From assembly GCA_013054445.1 (NCBI GenBank), contig JAAMPI010000520.1, positions 1 through 33,498 on the forward strand: a stretch of DNA of 33,498 nucleotides. The letters are read 5' to 3'. Every line of letters starts with the position of its first letter. Position 1 is the first letter of the stretch. The notes under the pieces are model-generated. The model ran no database searches, was not told the origin of the DNA, and worked only from the letters and a program-made list of their open reading frames with translations. This document shows, piece by piece, positions 1-8,600 of the stretch. The translations under genes were made by a program, and so were the position numbers. The DNA comes from Cudoniella acicularis (lineage: Eukaryota > Ascomycota > Leotiomycetes > Helotiales > Helotiaceae).

Positions 1-219
1 GGGCAGGTTTGGGAAGAGGTGGAAAGTTGTGAGGGTGGTCATCTTGGCGACTGGAGAAGATAGATGGTCCAATTGGGTTTGTGGCACGTATATTGACGCG
101 TCAAGGAGGCTTTTCTTGAGTGGAATGGAGCCGTGGTCAGCAGAGGTGATGCTGTTTTTGTCAATTGGGAGGTTTGTTGATAGTGGGGAGTTATTGATGT
201 TAGTGCCTAGCCTGGTCGG
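1..219 (-). CDS. Probable edge of a coding exon, protein not recognised (partial)
   Basis: On the minus strand one frame stays open from nt 219 to the window edge and reads like real protein: a Ser/Thr/Asn-rich stretch (N-I-N-N-S-P-L-S-T-N-L-P-I-D-K-N-S), then K-K-S-L-L-D-A-S-I-Y-V-P-Q-T-Q-L-D and M-T-T-L-T-T-F-H-L-F. The frame is closed upstream by a stop at 220-222. It has no ATG except at 42-40, so either translation starts there or this is an internal exon whose acceptor is one of the AGs at 220-221 or 207-208 (minus-strand TTTTAG or GCTAG). The gene would run leftwards out of the window, divergent from the monooxygenase. No domain can be named from about 70 residues. The call rests on composition only. 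Confidence 0.35.
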
Positions 220-222
220 CTA

Positions 223-714
223 AAATCTTACAAGCCCCTAAACTCCGATAGGGGTAGAAGAGCCCGAAACGCCGAGCCACCGACCGGGACCGAGCATGGA
301 GTTGAAACCTTGAGGCGCGGCACAGCATTTCTCCTACACCAATCCTGCGACTATCACCACTCTGGTGGCATGGTGCGCAGCAGCGAATGAGACTCCAGTC
401 CAGAGCCGCAGCATCGCCTAGGATAGATGCGGCCGCTTATTCTCAGGATCACAAGTGACGAGTGTTGACAGCGGAGTCTTTTTGGATGGGTTCATGTTGC
501 GCTCAATTGCGCTTTTCCGAACGTCTCTCTCTATAAGTATAGAGAGAGCTCTCAATCTCAGTATCTCCTTCATCACCAGTTTATCTCATATTCAAGCTTT
601 TCAAACTCATCTAAATTTCACACTGTCAAGTCTTCCTATCTATCTATCTTCTCAACTTCTTCAAACTCATCTCCTCTCACAAACCACATCTCCTCCTCAA
701 CTACCCTCCTCACG
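223..714. promoter_or_regulatory. Intergenic region / monooxygenase promoter and 5' leader
   Basis: About 490 nt without a convincing gene, between the putative leftward exon and the monooxygenase start. It holds several CGG/CCG triplets around 260-300 and a GCGGCCGC at 429-436. A perfect inverted repeat lies at 525-548, and a pyrimidine-rich leader at 580-714 twice contains CAAACTCATCT. CT-rich leaders directly before the ATG are common in filamentous fungi. Assigning it as a bidirectional promoter is inference. Confidence 0.5.
525..548. repeat. Perfect 11-bp inverted repeat with TATAAGTATA core
   Basis: The left arm CTCTCTCTATA (525-535) and right arm TATAGAGAGAG (538-548) are exact reverse complements separated by AG. 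The centre is TATA-like, and the site lies about 165 nt before the monooxygenase ATG. It could be a promoter core, a protein-binding palindrome or a hairpin in a leader RNA; the sequence does not decide between these. Confidence 0.8.
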
Positions 715-1969
715 ATGCCCCACCCAAAAATCGCCATCATCGGCGCCGGCCCCGCAGGCCTAACCCTCGCCCGCCTCCTCCAAAAGTCCTCCATCCCCTC
801 TGTCATCTACGAAGCCGAGCCCTCCCGCCTTTTCCGCAACCAAGGTGGCACTCTCGATCTACACCCCCGTGTCGGGCAGCTCGCCCTAAAAGAAGCCGGT
901 CTCCTCCCTCAATTCCAGCAACATTCTCGTCCCGAAGGCGAAGCCTCGAAAATCTTGAAATACGATGGCAAAGTACTTTGGGATGATAATGTTATGGAGC
1001 CGTGGCGGCCGAGGGAGGAGGGAGGAGGGAGAGATGGAGAGGCCGGAGATTGATATGGTTATCTTGAGGGATATTTTGCTCGATAGTTTGCTTCCTGGCA
1101 CAATACAGTGGGGGAAGAAATTACTGGGTGTGCAGGAGGATGAGAAGAAGAAAGGAACGTACAACCTCTCATTCGCAGATGGGAGTATAGAAACAGGCAT
1201 CGATCTACTTGTCGGTGCTGACGGCGCATGGTCGAAAGTCCGTCCTCTCCTCACGGCTGAGAAACCTTTCTATGCAGGCATCACTGCTATCGAACTTTGG
1301 GCCAATGATGTTGACAAGACGAATCCTTGGTTGGGGAAGTATATTGGGCAGGGGAGTCTGTTCATGTTTGATGAGGGGAGAGCGATTATGTATCAGCGGC
1401 AAGGTAGCGGTGCTATACGCGCCTACGCAACAGTTCGTCAACCGGAGAACTGGGCTGAAGAGTGTGGCATTGATTGGGAAGCTCCCGACGCTCGAGACAA
1501 ACTTGTGAAAGAGTATTTCGACGACTGTGGAGAGGAGTTGAAGAGGGTGGTGTTGGAGAGCAAAGATTTGTTGATCCCAAGGAAGTGCTGGATGATGTCT
1601 GTCGGCGTGAGCTGGAAGTCGAGACAGGGTGTTACTTTGCTTGGGGATGCAGCGCATCTCATGACTCCATTTACCGGAATGGGCGTCAATGTCGCGATGG
1701 CGGATGCATTGGATCTCGCCAGAGCGCTGATTGCGAGGAAAGAGAGCGTGACGGCCAAGCTGGTGAGTGATGTGAAGAATATTGCGATTGCAGTTGAGCA
1801 GTATGAGAAGGAGATGTTGGTGAGGGCGGAGGAGAATGCCAAGAAGACTGTGCATGGGCTTAAGGGGCACTTTAGTGCCACTGGGTCAGAAGAAAGAGCA
1901 GGGAAAATCCAAAAAGGTTACAATATAGTTATAGCGAAGAAGGCGGAGAGGGAGCAGAGGGGTTTTTAG
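715..1969 (+). CDS. FAD-dependent monooxygenase, TetX/aromatic hydroxylase-like, frame-broken
   Basis: Flavoprotein of the class A FAD monooxygenase family (FAD_binding_3; often annotated TetX-like in fungi), which hydroxylates aromatic or polyketide substrates using NAD(P)H and O2. The ATG at 715 leads straight into the Rossmann fingerprint G-A-G-P-A-G at residues 10-15. The first frame ends at 1053. The second carries R-P-E-I-D, the DG motif G-A-D-G-A-W-S-K-V-R (about 1216-1245) and the FAD-ribityl motif G-D-A-A-H-L-M-T-P-F-T-G-M-G-V-N (about 1645-1692), ending at 1969. Read together they give about 415 residues, the usual length of the family. The junction lies in a 7-bp tandem repeat at 1011-1030; removing one unit would restore the frame. 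No good GT-AG intron fits, since the GTACTT at 972 would remove the conserved-looking K-V-L-W-D-D. It may be a mutated allele, a slippage site or a sequence error. The substrate is unknown. Confidence 0.85.
1011..1030 (+). repeat. Heptanucleotide tandem repeat (GGGAGGA) inside the monooxygenase
   Basis: Period-7 tract of nearly three copies: GGGAGGA at 1013-1019 and 1020-1026, then GGGA, with GA before it. Each copy gained or lost shifts the reading frame by one, and the monooxygenase changes frame exactly here. Confidence 0.8.
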
Positions 1970-2190
1970 ATTGTGCGACTGTACAGTAGACCGTCCCGGT
2001 GGTTCATTTTGGCGTCTTTCTTGTTTCCTAGCAAGCAATCCAATAATTCATAGAACTCCTTAAAGCCCTAGCTGCCCTTCGACGGATGACTTTCATCCCA
2101 TCTCAGAGGCACGTATTTCGCCTTTAGCAGGAGCTGTTCATAATTCCCGTTCATCCTCTCTACCTCAATTCAGATTGCTCACAATAGAGA
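1970..2190. other. 3' flank of the monooxygenase with a possible minus-strand coding relic
   Basis: No intact gene. On the minus strand, about 2165 down to 1985 reads protein-like in one frame (M-N-G-N-Y-E-Q-L-L-L-K-A-K-Y-V-P-L, then after a TAG E-F-Y-E-L-L-D-C-L-L-G-N-K-K), interrupted by one in-frame stop. I do not recognise it. It may be part of the same degraded insertion as the FunK1 relic. Confidence 0.3.
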
Positions 2191-2964
2191 GGATCGGAGT
2201 CTCTGTGGAGGAGGTACGCACTAAAATGGTCCAGTTTCTCTTGTAACTCTAGCAAGCGATCCTGTTCGACATCTCTAACGAAGGCCGGCAGCAATGCTCT
2301 ACCAAATCGAGTACATCGGCGTGTCATCCTTCGTGATTATGGGAAGCCTATCTACAAGGCTAGCTCCCGGGCAGCTCTACTTGCCGCGCTAGAGGGCTGC
2401 ATTAAAGGACACGAGTCCTTGCGTAAGGCCGGCTTCCTTTATAGAGACATCTTAATCAACAACCTCATGATGAATAAAGACGAAGAGAACCCTTCCTGGC
2501 CTTCGTTCTTGATCGACCTCGACCTTAGGATCAAAGAAGCACGGAGGGAGGCTTCCGGTGCTAGAGGCAAGACTGGCACGAGGGCTTTCATAGCCATCGG
2601 GGCCCTCCTTAGCGAATAGCATTCATTTATACATGACCTTAAGTCAATATTCTAGGTGCTTTTCTAGATCTGTATTTACTATAATAGACTAAATCAGGAA
2701 AGGGTTGTTCTATAATTCGACAAGTAGAACTACGTAGACATAAAAGAGTTAGCTAAACTAAAATTAGGCACTATAGCGAAGGAGGTAATTTTTATAAAGA
2801 CAATCACCGATAATTTCACTTCTTATTTTAAGCCGCTTATTCTATAGGTAAACAGGCTACGGAAGATTGTCTTCCCGAGAGACAGGCCGTACGAACAGGA
2901 AGACGAAAGGCTCTATCCTCGAATAAAAGGGATTTTCCGGGAGATATATAAGGACTTGACTTGA
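2191..2964 (+). pseudogene. FunK1-type fungal protein kinase C-terminal relic, RIP-like
   Basis: One continuous frame with no indel resembles the C-terminal half of FunK1 fungal kinase-like proteins. It reads N-R-V-H-R-R-V-I-L-R-D-Y-G-K-P-I-Y-K-A-S-S around 2300, a catalytic loop Y-R-D-I-L-I-N-N at 2440-2463 (usually HRDxxxxN; Asp and Asn kept), then S-F-L-I-D-L-D-L, G-K-T-G-T-R-A-F and, near 2870, I-V-F-P-R-D-R-P-Y-E-Q-E-D-E-R-L-Y-P. In-frame stops sit at 2617, 2653, 2665, 2713, 2725 and 2845, with a terminal TGA at 2962. From memory of the family, 2617 replaces Gln (CAG to TAG) and 2653, 2665, 2725 and 2845 replace Trp (TGG to TAG), all CpA-to-TpA transitions on one strand or the other. The N-terminal half is missing. 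It is dead as a kinase. FunK1 genes are often multicopy, which would make them RIP targets. Confidence 0.8.
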
Positions 2965-4080
2965 TAGACAAGCGTGATAGAAGGGATACTAAGTCCGCGT
3001 ATTAGGAGCCCGCTATCATGACCCGGTCGGAGATCGAGGGCACTAGTGCTCTAGGCTTAGAATTAGCTTAAGGCGGTATATAGGGTCGAAGCTCGATAAG
3101 AGTATTACGATATTATATTTATAGATATTACGATGCCGATTCGGTACTACGAGACAGATTCGTACTATTAAAGAGAAGAGAAAAAGGAGTGCTATAGAGT
3201 CTATAGGGCTTAGTAGGAGAGACCTAGGTATAGATAGTATAGGGAATAGTTTAGAGGCTTTGTCTATAGCGTAATTATATACTAAAAGCACTCGAATCCC
3301 GGCCTTAATCGTTACGTTTACTAGGCCCTCTAGTATTAAGGATCAAACAGAGGCGGTTAGAGTTAGGATCGACCTTTTTATAGCGAAGCCGGTAGCGCTT
3401 AAAAAGGTAAGAAGATTATTAACAACTGGGCTACGAATCGTAAGAGTAAAGAGAGAGGTATTAATAGGAATAGTAGAAGTAGTTAAGATATAACAGATCC
3501 CTTAATTTATATTATAATACTAGGGAGGTTAAAATAATATATTATATTCTAATATCTAGTGTCTTATAATATTGTTTTTTTTAAAGGGATATTACTACTA
3601 TAATTATTATATATAAAGCTCCCGGCACTAATAATAATTTTACTAATCTGTTTAATAGCTAATTTCGCGATATTACTAATAGTAAGTTATCTTCTTTTAA
3701 ATCTATTAAGGCTAGGATATCTTAAATCTATCTACGAATCCCGATCCCCTGTTACTACCGACGGTTTTCGCTCTAACTACCCTCTTCTAATATATTATAA
3801 AAATTTTATTATATGTCGCAGAAAAGCCTAATATAAGAAAAGCGTAGCCTATTAGATAGGAAGCTAAGCTTAGGTATTAAGTAGATAGCCTTGTCGGGAT
3901 TTTACTAATCGTAGCTATACTATAGCCTCTCTTTTAGAGAGAAATTCCCTAGGTTAGATTAGACGAGTATTATAGCTATAAAAAAAATCACTTCTGTTTA
4001 TATATATATATATATATATAGATATCATATACAGATTCAAATACTTTTTTTTTTCTGTGGTTGAATCTGAACTGTGGTCA
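2965..4080. repeat. AT-rich, CTA/TAG-dense block, probably a RIP-degraded repeat
   Basis: About 1.1 kb of visibly AT-rich sequence crowded with TAG, CTA and TATA and with no sizeable open frame. The flanks are balanced in composition. It follows the FunK1 relic without a break and ends sharply near 4080 after a (TA)n run and a short A/T tract. This is the expected look of a transposon or duplicated segment after RIP (C-to-T at CpA). No terminal repeats, target-site duplication or transposase/reverse-transcriptase motif could be identified, so the element type is unknown. Confidence 0.6.
3999..4020. repeat. (TA)11 microsatellite
   Basis: Eleven consecutive TA dinucleotides near the right edge of the AT-rich block. 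Confidence 0.9.
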
Positions 4081-5617
4081 AGGTGTCGCACATATGTACG
4101 GAGTACTCGACCAACGGCGCAAACGCGCCCTGAGTGTCCACTCGTCCATCCCCAGTCCTCCCCTTTTCAAGGCTATTATTCACAGCCAACCAGCATATGG
4201 AATTCCTTAGTAACGTGATGCGCCGTCATCTCACGCTTGCTGGGGGGGTTCTCCGAGGGCTGCCAAAATTGGATTCTTTTTACGCCACTGACGTACGCCA
4301 AGGTTTGAAGCGACTCCAGGGTCTTTTCTCTCGAAATGTCCAGCAGCCAACTCCCGTGTGCAGGCCCGTCAACACCTAAAGAACCACCCAATTTTCAGCA
4401 AGACCACGCTCACCTACCCCCGGCATCAAATCTCCATCCATGATGGTTTTTTGTTGCAGAGCAAATTAGACACTTTTGATGAAGGAGCGCAACTTTCACA
4501 CTTCGTTTCCTATCCCCGTCCCCATCCAGCCCCCTTTGCTGCGATTCATGCACGCTCAGGCACCGCAAGGAATCTCTTAGAGCACCCAGACTCGGATCTA
4601 TCTCCGGTAACCGGCCCATTTCTTTGTGATGCCTCTCAAAACCCCTTGAACTACCGTCGACATGAAAAGAGCCTTGAAACACTGCCGTTCCGGGCCCGTG
4701 AAGTTTTCTACTGTACCCGTTCTGGCTAATCTGAAAGAGCCCCTACTTCCCTGCGGTTTTCGTCGCTCTGCCCAGGTGTTCCAAGGCCTGCGGACCTGGA
4801 GATTTTAGTAGAGTCCTGGAAGACATCATCATCATGATCAGATATAGTGCGACTGGGGAGTCGGGTTTTCAGGCCAGCGCAAATGAATGTGCCAGGTATA
4901 AAGTACATCGAGTGGCGTGGTTGCCGGCCATAGGTTTGGCTCGGAGACTCATCAGTACGAATATACGTGTAATCATAGTCCTTGCAGGTCATTCAAGGAG
5001 GCAACTATAACTATACAAATCGGCGGCCGGAAAAGCTTGTTTTCCTTCCTCACCACCAATAGGCAAAAGCTATGCGCAAGTTCTAGAGTAGAAAACCCCA
5101 AGAACAAAACGTAGATAGTCGCCTTTTAGGGTTTCCAGTTTTCTGTGATCTCGGGTGCTTTCTAACGCTTTCTAACGCTCTTGGGCAAGGTATAGCGGAA
5201 GCGTGCCTGAACCGTGAGTGAACGCTCCACTGGTGCCACTTTTGGAAACTTGGACAACCTCTCTTGCAGCTGCACCCAACCTCTACCAAACATCCAAGCC
5301 TCCTACACTACACTGACGCCTCTTCCCTCCGACGCATTGCGAATAGAGTCGCGCAAAAGCAACAAACAGACACGCCTCACTATTAGTGTCGCATCACTAC
5401 TCTCTGCACCTCTACATCCCCCGTTCTTGAAAACGGTTGATCGTGTTCCCCTACGTCATTGCCGCCAAAGCTCTCGCCCTCACCACGCCGATCATCAATA
5501 AACAAAAGAATTACGAATGAGGCACCAGCGACTACACATACTAGTAGCTACGAATAGCAGTCCGGACTCTGGAGGACCAACAGCCTCCGAATTTGTGGGG
5601 GGTCCAGAGGAGGAGGC
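4081..5617. promoter_or_regulatory. Intergenic region / upstream region of the hybrid histidine kinase
   Basis: About 1.5 kb of balanced composition. Several short overlapping frames on both strands are neither conserved-looking nor supported by splice signals. A 10-bp direct repeat GCTTTCTAAC occurs twice in tandem at 5157-5176. The stretch 5210-5480 is rich in CCTC and CACC and probably includes promoter or 5' leader. I see no gene in it. Confidence 0.5.
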
Positions 5618-8600
5618 ATGCCCCCTCCAAAATCACCTCTAGATAGACCATCTTCTTCCCACCACCGCAAGCTGGGAGGACTGCGTCGATCAAGCAGCGA
5701 AAAGCCGGGCAGTAATTCCACGAAGCATGGGGTAAAGACTGGCCACTCATCTCCAGGCAGGCCGAAGGATTCAATGCCCGAATCGCAGGCTGCTGGTGCA
5801 CCAGCACCCTCCGAATCAGATCGGATCTTGAAGGGTTCAAGATCAACTATGAGACCGAGAGGCCCGATACCTCTGCCCTATCCCTGAATGCCGTTGTTAA
5901 GAATCAGGAGAAGGATGTCACGGAAAATCCACCGGAGGAGGGCGCCCTGGAGGGTGGGACAAAGATTGCTCCTGGTATCGTTGAAATGTCGAAATACACT
6001 TCAACAGAGGAGTTGGAAAGATTACGAGCAGCTATGAACGCCCAGATCCAGCTGAAGCAACAACGAGAAAAGTTGGCACGGCATTTAGGAAGCAAAGAAC
6101 AAGGGACTAGCGCGCCTGTTGTTCCTGGTAGTAAAGTGCGAGTTTCACCAATACACGAGGAACTGAACTCGCCGTCCTTGGACGAAGCATTCGCCAGTCC
6201 TCTCCCAACAGCACCGGAAACCGCATCGACTGAATCAGCGGCAACGATTCGCGGGGGGATGACACCACCAGTGGTTGCCGCGAGGACACCGTCTTATCCC
6301 TTCCCTCCCATGAGAACTCCTCGAAATCTAAGTTATAACAGTCACCGGCCTTTCACCGCACTGTCTCCAACTGTAAATCCAGCCAACTTTGCTGGCGGTT
6401 CTTTCGATAGTAGTGTGCATGACCAAGTGCAGTCTGGCTCTGTTACCCCCGCATCAACATTGAACTTTCAACCGCGTGGAGCGTCGCAACAAATGGAAGA
6501 TCCCAACTATGAAACTCCAAATCTTTACGACTTAAGCTTGATGCTCACGTCTGAACCTGGGTTAGACTCGTGGTGGACTACTGTCGTCAAAATCATGAAA
6601 GATTTGTATAGGGCAGATCGGGTAACTTTGACAATTCCAGCTGATCCAACCGACGTTGAAAATGTTCCCTGGGCCCAGAAAGCCACTTTCAATGTTACAG
6701 AAGAAGATGAATTGAGTCTAGCCTACCTTCCTCGCGGAAGTAGTCTGGTGCCAAGCAGCATTGACACGAATGAGACGTCCAACTCCGAAGATAATAGCGG
6801 CGAATCGCCTCCACAAATATGGCCAAATATGAGATTAGCTCGACCCGATCTTCAGAGTCGACACTCTTTTACAGCATATGAGGATACCAAACGCGAACCC
6901 CTTGCAATTCCAGAAGTAAGCAGAGGACCTACGGCACGGCCAGCCCAGTTAGCCAGGGCAAAGAGTTATGCGACTGCTCGACCAGACATGCCACCACGTA
7001 CAAGCACACTTCAGAATGCAGAGCTCAGCCTCCAATCTCTTCAACACCATATGGAATTCGAAGATGCGAGATCTTCAGCCGGCTGGGAGAATACCGGCGC
7101 TGAGGGAGAGGTTCGAGGTCGTGTTTTCCCAGTATTACAGGCTCTGGATTATGAAGCCGATCCTCTTATAGATAACACAGGGGTCATGAGAGTTTTAGAG
7201 CGAGAAAAGGTCATTGTTCTAACGCGCGACTATCCGTACGCCGACAAGGCAGATAAAATTGAGGAAACGAGTAGTGGGGGTGGAAGTAAAGGTTCCCAGC
7301 GAAGTGGAGGTTCGAAAGAAGCTCATGAGAGATCGAAAAGTCGCAAAGCCCCTGATTTAAGCACTCGGATTCAGTCTTTCTTGGGCAGCAAAAGCAAACA
7401 TATACGACGATCAAGTCGCAGTCAAGGTAGCGACAAAGGCAAGAGCATACCGACGCAAGGATCAACACACTCCCAAGATCTTGAGCCTCCACCCTCAATT
7501 GCAAAATATGAGGAATACGAGCAGGCGCCAGCGTCGCCTTGGTCGCAGTCGCCGGCGCCTTCCCCGGCGGTTCGTGCGGAAACAGCAGATAATCCATTCT
7601 TTGTTAATGCCACTATTGACGAGGAAAGTTTTGATCCTAATGCCACTCCGAAAGATTACTCCCAATCGTCCCAAGTTGAGGCGATCGGAGTCGATCGATC
7701 GTGGACTGTTCTGCACGTTCCACTTATGCACCCTCTTCTGTCGAAAGCTATTCATTCGTTTCGGTTAGATGCTGCAGCAATGGAATCAAGATCTGCGGCA
7801 CGTAGCAAAGGTGCCGAGAACAAGAGTAAACCAAAAGAAGTAGATGCAATTAAAGAGAAACTAACTCCGGTTGCTATTCTCTCGCTACTCAGTCCAGTCA
7901 TTCCTTATCCTTCCAAGTTACGAAACTCTTTAATTTTTCTCGCGCCACATCTGGCCACTTCATATTCACTCTGTCGACATCATTCGAATTTGCAGACTGA
8001 AATCGCGGGTTTATCAAGGAAAGGCCCACGGCAGGCCGGATTCGGTGCCGTGGTGTCGGCCGGCCGTCCTCTGGAGGAGCGAATGAATCTCGATCAAGGG
8101 CCTTCGTCACCAATCGATGAAGCTGGTGCACAGCAATCAGCAGGAGGCAGCATTACCAGCCCGAGCGATTGTTCAGGGGTGTCGAGGAGCACTACCGGGT
8201 CTCCGGCAGGCACACCCGGATGGGAAGCGAGCAGTGTTGGCTTCACTCGTGATAAGAGGCATAGTGGCGGAAGTCCTAGCTATGTTGCGGGAGACAGTTA
8301 CTTCAGTTCAAGGGTAAGACCTTCGGTAATAAGAGTTGATACTGGATCTGCAAGTAGCGTGACTGGAGCTCGACGGCACTCAAAAGAATTATCTCCAATT
8401 GATGCAAGATCTTGCCCACCCCCTCGAAAATCCGAAGACAGATTCGTCAATTCCGAGATATCAGAAGGAGATATGCGGGGCGATTCTGGCCTCGTTAAAC
8501 TAGAAAATAGCGACCCTCGATCATCCACTACAACACCAAAGCAAGATCCTCGTACCCGGAATGAGCGACCAGCTCGAGAATCTGCTGCTTCCGTTGTCGA

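Noticed and set aside
1205..1881. Long minus-strand open frames opposite the monooxygenase
   Set aside because: Antisense shadows of a conserved plus-strand coding frame with no conserved features of their own.
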